Shown here piece after piece: positions 9,665 to 20,144 of a stretch of DNA of 64,000 nt. A program made the position numbers and the translations under genes. The DNA comes from Cordylochernes scorpioides (lineage: Eukaryota; Arthropoda; Arachnida; Pseudoscorpiones; Chernetidae). Every line of letters begins with the position of its first letter. Positions within the stretch are counted from its first letter, which is position 1. A model generated the notes under the pieces. It saw only the letters and a program-made list of their open reading frames with translations, was not told the DNA's origin and made no database searches. The stretch is from positions 26,913,050 through 26,977,049 of the forward strand of contig CP092868.1 in the NCBI GenBank assembly GCA_030710605.1. The letters run 5' to 3'.

Positions 9665-10442
9665 CACTCATGAACAAAACTTAAGGAAGTTGTACCTTTC
9701 AACATGTATATCAGGATTCAGACAATAACTCTGAAAGATATTACATTGACCTTTATTGAAGACACACGAGATAACCAAGTGTGAACAAAACTTAAGGAAG
9801 TTGTACCTTTTAGCATGTATATCGGGATTCAGACAATAACACTGAAAGATATTACAGTGACCTTTATTGAAGATACACGAGATAACCAAGTGCGAACAAA
9901 ACTTAAGGAAGTTGTACCTTTTACCATGTATATCGGGATTCAGACAATAACTCTGAAAGATATTACAGTGACCTTTATTGAAGATACACGAGATAACCAA
10001 GTGCGAACAAAACTTAAGAAAGTTGTACCTTTTAGCATGTATATCGGGATTCAGACAATAACTCTGAAAGATATTACAGTGACCTTTATTGAAGATACAC
10101 GAGATAACCAAGTGCGAACAAAACTTAAGGAAGTTGTACCTTTTACCATGTATATCGGGATTCAGACAATAACTCTGAAAGATATTACAGTGACCTTTAT
10201 TGAAGATACACGAGATAACCAAGTGCGAACAAAACTTAAGGAAGTTGTACCTTTTAGCATGTATATCGGGATTGAGACAATAACTCTGAAAGATATTACA
10301 GTGACCTTTATTGAAGACACACGAGATAACCAAGTGTAAACAAAATTACCTCTGTCTCCTTCAAAAAAAAAAAAATAATAATAATAATAGAAGACTGGCG
10401 ACATCAAAAATTTTCCACTTCCATAAGTTTTGTCTATGAGTG
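9665..10442 (-). mobile_element. TIR element with 111-bp array (about 6 units)
   Basis: The left terminus CACTCATGAACAAAACTTAA and the right terminus (reverse of TAAGTTTTGTCTATGAGTG) are inverted repeats. Between them lie about six 111-bp units, then a linker (CTCCTTC, A-run, GACTGGCGACATCAAA) that occurs at one end in the other complete copies. Frames of 221 codons (minus) and 174 codons (plus) overlap over the same units, both from the 37-codon repeat. Confidence 0.8.
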
Positions 10443-10639
10443 TATTTATTTCAGTTATAAACTGGTCATCACATCCTTAATGTTTGTTTTTTTTGGGTAA
10501 AATTTAGGAAATCTTTGTACAACTTAGGTTTCAATACCTTTCTAGTAATGTATAAAGTTAATTTAGAAGATATACCGTAATTACATACTATTGAAACAAC
10601 TTATTAATTATTGAACACTTGAATAAAATTATGAAAAAG
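10443..10639. other. Unassigned AT-rich sequence
   Basis: No feature is recognised. Confidence 0.4.
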
Positions 10640-11070
10640 ACATCTCCTTATCGTGCAACTGAAAGTTGCTGATGGATTGCGCCATCTATCGGAATAAATA
10701 TAAACTATTCTCGTTGACCTCTATTTATTCCAGAATTGGCCAAATACCCATTCTTGATTAATCAAGAAAAAGCTAACCACGTACGCGGGCTGTTGGCACT
10801 CGTCAGCGTGGTGCAAGCTGTACCTCAACGACCAAAAAGGCTGGTCTTTGGGGCATCCTGAAAAACCATTAAACAGGTATTTAGGCCGGAAGGGCGTGAG
10901 CCAACAGCCCGAAACGCGTACGTGGTTAGCTTTTCTTGATTAATCAAGAAACGGTATTTGGCCAATTCTGGAATAATTAAAATTCAACGATTAGTTGATA
11001 TTTATTCCGATAGATGGCGCAAGCCATCAGCAAATTTCATTTGCACAATGAGGAAATGCCTTTTTTCTTA
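10640..11070. mobile_element. Foldback element (GCGCCATCT family), complete
   Basis: Long imperfect inverted arms: GATTGCGCCATCTATCGGAA...TTCTTGATTAATCAAGAAAA at the left, returning as CTTGATTAATCAAGAAACGG...TTCCGATAGATGGCGCAAGC at the right. The centre holds CGTACGCGGGCTGTTGGCAC and the related GCCCGAAACGCGTACGTGG. It is non-coding. Confidence 0.7.
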
Positions 11071-11161
11071 ATTTATTTACCTGATCCAAGTACAAATTCA
11101 CTTTGGTTACTATTTTTCACTTGAATAAAAGTTCGAAAAAATTGTGTATAACATTTAATAT

Positions 11162-11412
11162 TGTCAAGAAGCTCCATCCAGATAGGACACCTGTCAATAA
11201 TCCCTGGACCCCTGAGGGGGGGACCACAGGTGTGAGGGGTTCTCGGAAGCTGATCTGTAAATAAGGAAAACGGGGACGGTGGCTGAGGCCGTTCATTAGG
11301 ATTATCTTTTAACTTGGGGTAAGTTGTACTTTCTCTCTCTCTCCCTATAAATACCCCTTATAATAAATTAATTATTCCCAAACTTGCCCTTGCTCTATTT
11401 ATCTCCGCGACA
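11162..11412 (+). mobile_element. Solo LTR (Ty3/Gypsy-like)
   Basis: 251 bp beginning TGTC and ending GACA, with inverted TATTGTC...GACAATA at the margins and the 4-bp target ATAT on both sides (11158-11161 and 11413-11416). A core-promoter-like TATAAATA lies at 11346-11353. A minus-strand copy at 37080-37336 is also flanked by ATAT. No internal coding region adjoins, hence a solo LTR. ATAT targeting is known for 17.6/297-type Gypsy elements; that family link is inferred. Confidence 0.7.
11346..11353 (+). promoter_or_regulatory. TATA box of solo LTR
   Basis: TATAAATA sits after a CT-rich tract within the LTR. It is conserved in the minus-strand copy as TATTTATAGGG. Confidence 0.45.
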
Positions 11413-11454
11413 ATATTATAAGTGGGAATTATAATAAATGATAATATCAATTAT

Positions 11455-11652
11455 TATTATGAGAAAATAGAAACAATAGAAATTGAAACATCTCATTACA
11501 TCTTTGGCTGCCAGTATATTAGCGAAGAAAGAGAGATGTTCTTCTCAAAAGTAAACGACAACCAACTTACCTCAGTACAAAGTATTTTAACCAGCGCCAT
11601 ATCAAGTCGAATGGTTGCTCTGTCCCTATATAACTTTTACAAAGCGGTAAGT
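11455..11652 (+). CDS. Possible isolated exon, unrecognised
   Basis: The plus-strand frame (82 codons from an ATG at 11422) has a protein-like composition (SHYIFGCQYISEEREMFFSK, then SRMVALSLYNFYKA). It meets a good splice-donor match, AAGCG-GTAAGT, at about 11652, after which it soon stops. A weak acceptor (GAAAATAG) lies near 11470. It is not a unit of any tandem array here and is flanked by a solo LTR and a MITE satellite. I do not recognise the protein. It could be a chance frame. Confidence 0.25.
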
Positions 11653-11771
11653 AGGAAAAATAAAACTTGAATTCATCGTTTTCTCCTCCACTACATTATG
11701 GTGATTGATCATTGTGAGAATCATCATCATCAATTATTTCATATATATCTATTTATTCATATATTTAACTG

Positions 11772-13609
11772 CAGTTAAACCTGTCTATAGAACCCCCTCT
11801 AAATAGCGCCTTCCTCTCTATAGCATCCGATTTTAAATACGTAGTACGATGCGATTTACATTAAAAGTGACCTGTTTATAGCACCCCCCTCTCTATAGCA
11901 CCCTATTTTGGTGAGTCCCAAGAGGGGGGCGCTATAGACAGGTTTAACTGTAGTACGATGCGATTTACATTAAAAGTGACCTCTCTATAGCATCCCTTCT
12001 CTATAGTACCCTATTTTGGTGAGTCCCAAGAGGGGGCGCTATAGACAGGTTTAACTGTAGTACGATGCGATTTACATTAAAAGTGACCTCTCTATAGCAT
12101 CCCTTCTCTATAGTACCCTATTTTGGTGAGTCCCAAGAGGGGGCGCTATAGACAGGTTTAATTGTAGTACGATGCGATTTACATTAAAAGTGACCTGTCT
12201 ATAGCAACCCCCCCCCCTCTATAGCACCCTATTTTGATGAGTTCCAATAGGGGGCGCTATAGACAGGTTTAACTGTAGTACGATGTGATTTACATTAAAA
12301 GTGACCTGTCTATAGCACCCCCTCTTTATAGCACCCTATTTTGGTGAGTCCCAAGAGGGGGCGCTATAGACAGGTTTAACTGTAGTACGATGCGATTTAC
12401 ATTAAAAGTGACCTGTCTATAGCAACCCCCCCCCGCCTCTATAGCACCCTATTTTGATGAGTTCCAATAGGGGGCGCTATAGACAGGTTTAACTGTAGTA
12501 CGATGTGATTTACATTAAAAGTGACCTGTCTATAGCACCCCCTCTTTATAGCACCCTATTTTGGTGAGTCCCAAGAGGGGGCGCTATAGACAGGTTTAAC
12601 TGTAGTACGATGTGATTTACATTAAAAGTGACCTGTCTATAGCAACCCCCACTCTATAGCACCCTATTTTGATGAGTTCCAAGAGGGGGCGCTATAGACA
12701 GGTTTAACTGTAGTACGATGCGATTTACATTAAAAGTGACCTGTCTATAGCACCCCCTCTTTATAGCACCCTATTTTGGTGAGTCCCAAGAGGGGGCGCT
12801 AGAGACAGGTTTAACTGTAGTACGATGCGATTTACATTAAAAGTGACCTGTCTATAGCAACCCCCACTCTATAGCACCCTATTTTGATGAGTTCCAAGAG
12901 GGGGCGCTATAGACAGGTTTAACTGTAGTACGATGCGATTTACATTAAAAGTGACCTGTCTATAGCATCCCCTCTCTATAGCACCCTATTTTGATGAGTT
13001 CCAAGAGGGGGCGCTATAGACAGGTTTAACTGTAGTACGATGCGATTTACATTAAAAGTGACCTGTCTATAGCACACCCCCTCTTTATAGCACCCTATTT
13101 TGGTGAGTCCCAAGAGGGGGGGCGCTAGAGACAGGTTTAACTGTAGTACGATGCAATTTACATTAAAAGTGACCTGTCTATAGCAACCCCCCCCCCCCCC
13201 TCTATAGCACCCTATTTTGATGAGTTCCAATAGGGGGCGCTATAGACAGGATTAACTGTAGTGCGATGCGATTTACATTAAAAGTGACCTGTCTATAGCA
13301 CCCCCTCTTTATAGCACCCTATTTTGGTGAGTCCCAAGAGGGGGGGGGGGGGGGGGGGGGGGGGGCGCTAGAGACAGGTTCAACTGTAGTACGATGCGAT
13401 TTACATTAAAAGTGACCTGTCTATAGCAACCCCCCCCCCCTCTATAGCACCCTATTTTGGTGAGTCCCAAGAGGGAGGCGCTATAGACAGGTTTAACTGT
13501 AGTACGATGCGATTTACATTAAGAGTGACCTGTCTATAGCACCCCCTCTCTCTATAGCACCCTATTTTGGTGAGTCCCAAGAGGGAGGCGCTATAGACAG
13601 GTTTAACTG
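11772..13609. repeat. 108-bp satellite derived from a pogo-like MITE (about 16 units)
   Basis: It starts CAGTTAAACCTGTCTATAG and ends CTATAGACAGGTTTAACTG followed by TA, the same termini as the single MITE at 5947-6124. Inside, units of about 107-110 bp repeat: GTAGTACGATGCGATTTAC, AAAAGTGACCTGTCTATAG, a C-run, CACCCTATTTTGGTGAGT, a G-run, GCGCTATAGACAGGTTTAAC. Each unit can fold on itself (CTGTCTATAGC against GCTATAGACAG). C- and G-runs vary, with one very long G-run near 13340-13366. Confidence 0.85.
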
Positions 13610-13611
13610 TA

Positions 13612-13814
13612 TAAAGAAATTGTAATTAAGTAGTTTCAACCTCAATCTCTCTCTTGCATTGTATTATTGCATTGTAAATAATAATAAAAAAATAGTTGAA
13701 GTTTGAAATGATCATTTTTTTATTTTAGCTCTGTCGAAAATCTATTTACACTTGGACGCTAAAATTTCTAATAATAATAATAATAAAGAAACTGATTATG
13801 AATAATATTTAGAT
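13612..13814. other. Unassigned AT-rich sequence
   Basis: Contains a short (AAT)n tract; nothing else is recognised. Confidence 0.4.
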
Positions 13815-14155
13815 ATTTTATTGACCTTTCACAAGTTAACATAAAACTTATAGAAAAAGTGCTACGTGTGTTGTTCAGATATACCGTGGTATCCCGGTAA
13901 ATCGGGAGAGTCAGCTATACATAGAATTTTACTTACCTTTCACAAGTTAACTTAAAACCTATAGAAAAAAAGCGCTATGTGTATTGTTCAGATATACCGT
14001 GGTATCCCGGTAAATCGGGAGAGTCAACCATATATAGAATTTTACTTACCATTTCACAAGTTAACATAAAACCTATAGAAAAAAAAGTGCTACGTGTATT
14101 GTTCAGATATACCGTGGTATCCCGGTAAATCGGGAGAGTCAACCATATACATCTA
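13815..14155. repeat. About 113-bp tandem repeat (3 units)
   Basis: Three units share TTTCACAAGTTAACATAAAA, GTTCAGATATACCGTGGTAT and CCCGGTAAATCGGGAGAGTC. Each contains a small hairpin (TCCCGGTAAATCGGGA). Confidence 0.8.
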
Positions 14156-14440
14156 CGTTAAGTTACGCAACCATTTAATTTTGACTTTTTTTTTATGTCC
14201 GTGAAGGAAAGTGACGTCGAACGGGAAATGTTTAAAATATCTAACGTCATTGATTTAACCTTGAGAAAGATGTGCTATACACATGTGACATATATCTCTT
14301 TGGTGTGTTTGCTAAGTAGTTTGACAATTTGGTGACGATGGGATATTTATGTGAAGATTTTTTTTCCTCTCTATTTTCAACCACAAATTTCCTTGTATGG
14401 TTTTACACGGTGTTCCTTAGGATTGTTGTTGACGATGCGA
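14156..14440. other. Unassigned sequence
   Basis: No gene or recognisable repeat is seen. Confidence 0.35.
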
Positions 14441-14830
14441 TACCCTGAAATACTTTTTTTTTTCTTTCTTATATCTCTTTACATACATCAATCTTTTTAG
14501 CTATTTCTAATATAGTAATTATGATATTTTAAAACATTTTTTTTAATTTAAAAAATTATATAAATACATTCACATGGACAACAAATTTAAGGAAGTAAAA
14601 AGTCTTTGATGCTCTGAAATACTTTTTTTCACTTTTACATTTCTTCACATACATAAAAAGAATTCAACTTTTATAGCTATTTCTATATTTTAATGATAAT
14701 ATTTACAAAACAATAGTTTAATTAAAAAAATTCTATATATATTCACATAGAAAAAAACTTTAAGGAAGTAAAAAATCTTTGATGTTGTCGGTAATATGTT
14801 TTTTTCAAAGGTGACAGAAGCATTTTTATT
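14441..14830. repeat. Direct repeat of 111-family left ends (about 178-bp period)
   Basis: Two tandem blocks each contain ACATGGACAACAAATTTAAG or its variant, then GGAAGTAAAAA.TCTTTGATG. This is the left terminus and linker of the 111-bp TIR elements, here without the 111-bp units. Confidence 0.55.
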
Positions 14831-14954
14831 CAAATATTTTTAAAATATTAAAATTTTTTTGGAAGGATTGGCTCATCAGTGTTGAACCCTTCAAGCGGTT
14901 TCGCCAGTTTAATCTACCAGAGACTGCTCTACTATTTTTTTTTTTTTTAATATT

Positions 14955-15140
14955 CCAAGTACACGTGGGCCATGATAATCATGGTGGGTAGTAGTCAGCG
15001 AATGATTTTACTGTAAGTGCACTACATACCTACACATGTGAAAATCAGTTCGACTTTTTGCTCTTACAATTGTGACAAAACCTCGTTTGGGTATACTTGC
15101 ATTCATTAATGGGGTTGAACTTTGCAAGAATTGATATATC
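14955..15140 (-). mobile_element. tRNA-derived SINE, 5'-truncated
   Basis: The reverse-strand SINE tail and body (CCATGATAATCATGG, then AAGTGCACTACATACC, then ATTAATGGGGTTGAACTTTG). The tRNA-like head is missing. Confidence 0.65.
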
Positions 15141-15393
15141 ACAACATTCCTCTACACATGTAAATTCTCGTGTTTTCTACTTTTCTTTACGTCCCTCTAA
15201 TATGATAATAAATAATACAATACAATATAATGCGGCTTGTCATTGTAAAACGACATTTGAAAATTATCCCGCAAGTGTTTCTTTTCAATGAAAAATCAAA
15301 TTTTTCATTTAAGGAGAAATAACGCCTATTTCTAACCTTAGGGATGAGGTATGAAAGGATGAATTGTGAAGAGTAATGATAAACGGAAAAATA

Positions 15394-15545
15394 AAAGTGT
15401 CCAGGGATGGGTATCGAACTCACAGTGTTCCAATTTGATATCAATGAGGACCATATATAAAAAGTCCAGTGCGGGATTCGATCCCAGGTCAATCCACGGG
15501 TTACACCACTCATCTACCGCTCTACCATTGTATAGAGAACCTCCA
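15394..15545 (-). mobile_element. Two tRNA-like modules
   Basis: On the minus strand, a B-box-like GGGATCGAATCCCGC lies near 15470-15490 downstream of GGTAGATGAGTGGTG, and a weaker module (GAGTTCGATACCC) lies near 15405-15420. They resemble the SINE heads elsewhere in the window but lack a recognisable anticodon arm. Confidence 0.4.
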
Positions 15546-16440
15546 ACAAACAAATGATTTCCACATTCTGTCCATTGTTCTATTTTTTTTCCTTCTTCCG
15601 TGCCTAGTTCTAAATGAATGTTTGCGAACACTTTATACCACTGTTGTTCTCAATAACGATATATGTTGTTATATTCTCTTAATTATTGTTATTATATTAT
15701 GCACATTTGTATCATCGCCGCAAAGAAATGCCTTTTTGATTTGAAACGTCACTTAGTTTAGTCCTTTATGTATTAGTTCTTAATAAAGAAATGGTTTAAA
15801 TTCTGGTATTTTAAATAGTAGTAGGTAAGTGTGAAAAGTACTGTATGGCCTTGAGACACACGTCTATGGGGTTCTACCCTAGGACCCTAATCACTTATAC
15901 AAATCTCCTTTCTGATAGGTGAAGATAAGCTCAGTGTTATCGCCGTTACGTGTCAACGGCCCGTATCATCATAGCGTCAAATGATTGTCATAGGAGGGCT
16001 TATCCTACAGTTGAATCTCATTTATATACATGTAGTAATGTAGTATGTTGTTCTGTAGGATGAATGTAGTGTAGGTTGCAGTCGTGGTGGCCACAATGTT
16101 CAGAGTGGTTTCAGGCGTGATTGGGATTACACAAAAGGACGAGACATGTTGGATGTCACCATAGAGATGGCGAGAGAGTAAGTGAAGCCGACACAAGTCA
16201 GGGTAGATCTGTCTAGAGGGATCTGTCAATCCTCGTGTCTCAAAGCGGACTAATCTGTTTGAGCAAGAAGGGGGCACATCTGGGAACTCGACTTGTTTTT
16301 CGGACCTTTTTCCTCTACTGGCGCCGGCTGTCACTCACTCGAAATTTTATTTCTGTCAACTAGGCAATTACACTACATTTATACAACACATGGAGATATA
16401 GGATATATATTGGAATATATTACAACATACATATATATAT
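15546..16440. other. Mostly unique sequence, no supported gene
   Basis: A 109-codon minus-strand frame (16005-16334) is present, but it lacks recognisable motifs and splice support. Otherwise the sequence is of moderate base composition with no repeat recognised. Confidence 0.35.
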
Positions 16441-16757
16441 TATAAACAAAGAAGGCATATCCTGAACAAGGGTACATGTGCTTTTTAGATGACAGCGCGC
16501 CATCTCGTGGAATAGAAATCAACTAAACGTTGATATTAGCCTGTATCCTGATATTTGGCCAACCTATTTTCTTGATAAATCAATTAAAGCCATCCACGAA
16601 CGCGTTTCGAGCTGTTGGCGCTCGTCAGCGTGGAGTAGGCTGGGTTGGCCCAATCAGGAAACAGGTTAAATGAATGTTTAGTTGATTTCTGTTCCACCAG
16701 ATGGCACTCTGCCTTCTGAGAAGCACATGTGCTCCTGGTTAAGATATGCCTTTTTTA

Positions 16758-16760
<3 letters not shown>
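16441..16760. mobile_element. Foldback element (GCGCCATCT family)
   Basis: The left arm GCGCGCCATCTCGTGGAATAG returns at the right as CCACCAGATGGCACTCTGCC. The centre has CATCCACGAACGCGTTTCGA and TGTTGGCGCTCGTCAGCGTG. The AGCACATGTGCTCCTGG motif lies at the right end. Confidence 0.7.

Positions 16761-16765
<5 letters not shown>

Positions 16766-16793
<28 letters not shown>
16766..16793. repeat. (TA)n microsatellite
   Basis: About 13 TA dinucleotides. Confidence 0.85.
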
Positions 16794-16794
<1 letters not shown>

Positions 16795-16804
16795 GTGTGG
16801 AAAA

Positions 16805-17115
16805 ATAATAAAAAATATAAAAGAGCCATATCTTAACCGTACTCACATGAACATCTATAAATGGCAGAACGCCATCTAGTGGAACAAAAATAAACTAAAT
16901 GTTTATTTAACTTGTTTCGTGTTATTTGGCCAACTCAATTTCTTTATAAATGAAGAACGTATACGTGGTTGACTTTTCTTGATTTATCAAGAAATTGGGT
17001 TGGCCAAATAACACGGAACAAGTTAAATAAACGTTTAGTTTATTTTTGTTCCACTAGATGGCGCTCTGCTATCTAGAGGTGCTCATGTGTCAGGATATGC
17101 CTGTTTTATTTTAAA
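16805..17115. mobile_element. Foldback element (GCGCCATCT family), compact
   Basis: Arms AACGCCATCTAGTGGAACAA and TTGTTCCACTAGATGGCGCT, plus AACTTGTTTCGTGTTATTTG against AAATAACACGGAACAAGTTA, give an almost complete hairpin of about 300 bp. The central stretch is deleted relative to the other copies. Confidence 0.7.
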
Positions 17116-17282
17116 TATATAAATATATTTCTAGGGCATTTACCCGTCGTCAAATGTGAATGGACATTTCAAGACACCGCTTGAATTTACCATCATAGAA
17201 TGATGAGTTCGAACATCTTTTTTCCTATAATACAAAGAGTAAATTAGAAAAAGGCCTCTCCATATATCTGTGAAACTCCACT

Positions 17283-19113
17283 TTACCATGTATATCGGGA
17301 TTCAGACAATAACTCTGAAAGATATTACAGTGACCTTTATTGAAGACATACGAGATAACCAAGTGTGAACAAAACTTAAGGAAGTTGTACCTTTTACCAT
17401 GTATATCGGGATTCAGACAATAACTCTGAAAGATATTACAGTGACCTTTATTGAAGACATACGAGATAACCAAGTGTGAACAAAACTTAAGGAAGTTGTA
17501 CCTTTTAGCATGTATATCGGGATTCAGACAATAACTCTGAAAGATATTACAGTGACCTTTATTGAAGACACACGAGATAACCAAGTGTGAACAAAACTTA
17601 AGGAAGTTGTACCTTTTAGCATGTATATCGGGATTCAGACAATAACTATGAAAGATATTACAGTGACCTTTATTGAAGATATACGAGATAACCAAGTGTG
17701 AACAAAACTTGAGGAAGTTATACCTTTTACCATGTATATCGGGATACAGACAATAACTCTGAAAGATATTACAGTGACCTTTATTGAAGACATACGAGAT
17801 AACCAAGTGTGAACAAAACTTAAGGAAGTTGTACCTTTTAGCATGTATATAGGGATTCAGACAATAACTCTGAAAGATATTACAGTGACCTTTATTGAAG
17901 ACATACGAGATAACCAAGTGTGAACAAAAGTTAAGGAAGTTGTATCTTTCAGCATGTATATCGGGATTCAGACAATAACTCGGAAAGATATTACAGTGAC
18001 CTTTATTGAAGACGCACGAGATAACCAAGTGTGAACAAGACTTAAGGAAGTTGTACCTTTTAGCATGTATATCGGGATTCAGACAATAACTCTGAAAGAT
18101 ATTACAGTGACCTTTATTGAAGACATACGAGATAACCAAGTGTGAAAAGGAAGTTGTACCTTTTAGCGTGTATATCGGGATTCAGACAATAACTCTGAAA
18201 GATATTACAGTGACCTTTATTGAAGACACACGAGATAACCAAGTGTGAACAAAACTTAAGGAAGTTATACCTTTTAGCATGTATATCGGGATTCAGACAA
18301 TAACTCTGAAAGATATTACAGTGACCTTTATTGAAGACACACGAGATAACCAAGTGTGAACAAAACTTAAGGAAGTTGTACCTTTTAGCATGTATATCGG
18401 GATTCAGACAATAACTATGAAAGATATTACAGTGACCTTTATTGAAGATATACGAGATAACCAAGTGTGAACAAAACTTGAGGAAGTTATACCTTTTACC
18501 ATGTATATCGGGATACAGACAATAACTCTGAAAGGTATTACAGTGACCTTTATTGAAGACACACGAGATACACTCATGGGCAAAACTTAAGGAAATTGTA
18601 CCTCTTTTACCATGTATATCGGGATACAGACAATAACTCTGAAAGGTATTACAGTGACCTTTATTGAAGACACACTATATACACTCATGGGCAAAACTTA
18701 AGGAAATTGTACCTCTTTTACCATGTATATCGGGATACAGACAATAACTCTGAAAGGTATTACAGTGACCTTTATTGAAGACACACTATATACACTCATG
18801 GGCAAAACTTAAGGAAATTGTACCTCTTTTACCATGTATATCGGGATACAGACAATAACTCTGAAAGATATTACAGTGACCTTTATTGAAGACAAACGAG
18901 ATAACCAAGTGTGAACAAAACTTAAGGAAGTTGCACCTTTTACCATGTATATCGGGATTCAGACAATAACTCGAAAATATATTACAGTGATCTTTATTGA
19001 AGACATACGAGATAACCAAGTGTGAACAAAATTACCTCTTTCTTCTTCAAAAAATATTTATATAGATGACCGACGATATCAAAGACTTTCCACTTAAGTA
19101 TTGTCGATGAGTG
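17283..19113 (-). mobile_element. 111-bp array (about 15 units) with one TIR end
   Basis: Minus-orientation 111-bp units (TTACAGTGACCTTTATTGAA core). The right end retains the linker (ACCTCTTTCTTCTTC, then GACGATATCAAAGAC) and the terminus TTGTCGATGAGTGTA at 19113. The left end is truncated at 17283. Near 18550-18810 three shortened units carry internal copies of the element terminus (CACTCATGGGCAAAACTTAA), showing mixing between array and terminus. Frames of 304, 116 and 77 codons are repeat translations. Confidence 0.8.
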
Positions 19114-19469
19114 TAGAATATTTATTATTTTATTTCTATATTATCAATATTTTATCAATCTATTATTCCGCCTATTTCTCTAGTTGATTTTCTAGACTTG
19201 TAGGTGTGATTGAGTAGCGATTGTTCTGATAAAAATAAATACTGTCTTGTCATCCTGGCGATTGTCTTCTCTCATTGTTCTACGCGTGATGCTGGGTAGG
19301 ATAGCAAAGGCAGATTTAGAGATTGCTGAATGGACCTTGAAGTCGTGGATTCCAATTTTGTCGCAGGATTCCGCCACCGTGTCAAAGATAGAACTTTTAT
19401 ATAAGACAACTCCCATTTTGTCTGTTTATTCCAAATATACATGATATAGGTTCATGATAATTATGGCGG
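19114..19469. other. Unassigned sequence with overlapping short frames
   Basis: A 74-codon minus frame (19192-19416) has a protein-like composition, but I recognise no motif and see no splice sites. No repeat is recognised. Confidence 0.3.
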
Positions 19470-19620
19470 GTTATGCACTGTGGAATCTGTGGCTACTGGA
19501 CATGTGTCGGACCTGAAGGCTGTTGTTGGGTTCTATGCTACCTGGAGTATAGGAATTCCATCTATGCTTTATTCCTGTGGTGAATCTGTATAAGACTGGT
19601 GGTCCTAATAAAGCTGTATA
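19470..19620. repeat. Dispersed repeat (copy at 7330-7480)
   Basis: Shares CATGTGTCGGACCTGAAGGC, CTGGAGTATAGGAATTCCAT and GGTGAATCTGTATAAGACTG with the upstream copy, ending AATAAAGCTGTAT. Confidence 0.55.
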
Positions 19621-19760
19621 ATTACGTGTGTATTATGGGTGGTAGTTAGCGAATGCCTTATACTATAAGTATGCCACATATCTACACTTGTTTAAAGCAG
19701 TTAAATCTTTGATACTTACAAGATGTTAGATTACTTGTATCTACTGGTTGAGTTTGACTA
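19621..19760 (-). mobile_element. SINE body fragment
   Basis: GGTGGTAGTTAGCGAATGCC, then AAGTATGCCACATATCTACAC, resembles the reverse-strand SINE body. It is degenerate and has no head. Confidence 0.45.
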
Positions 19761-20144
19761 GTAGTGATAATTTGACAATTAAAACAAATATATTAACAAC
19801 TCAGTCAATATTTACAAAATGAGGAAGAGATCACAAAAATAATTAGAGAAAATAAAAAGATAGCGAAAAGTGTGTTCGAACCAGGGACATCAGCAGCTAG
19901 GCTATTTTGCCTAATATATAATAATTTAAAGAAGAATTTAATATTTACAAGTTTTTACTGTAGTATTTACAGCCGGGGAGTCTTCCCCACCGTACAAGTG
20001 TCCTCTTCCAGGTGATGAGGGGGTCCTCAATTCCAACATCCAGCCCTACCTGCACAAAGTACCGATAAATTCGGCACTTCGCTGACGCAAGGATGGCCAT
20101 TTCGTCGTCCTCCTTCTCAGTCCCGAAGACTAGTTTGACTAGTA
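19761..20144. other. Unassigned sequence before the 121-bp array
   Basis: A 76-codon minus frame (19945-20175) includes a protein-like stretch (FGTEKEDDEMAILASAKCRI) that I cannot assign. A B-box-like TTCGAACC lies near 19874. No other element is recognised. Confidence 0.3.

Noticed and set aside
15187..15744. Overlapping frames of 91-108 codons
   Set aside because: They run across tRNA-like SINE modules and low-complexity sequence.
16005..16334. 109-codon minus-strand frame as a gene
   Set aside because: No recognised motif, splice site or promoter; length is possible by chance.
17225..18139. 304-codon minus-strand frame
   Set aside because: It is the 37-residue translation of the 111-bp repeat; similar frames appear in every array and on both strands.
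19192..19416. 74-codon minus-strand frame as a gene or transposon remnant
   Set aside because: The composition is protein-like, but no family motif could be identified and no splice sites flank it.
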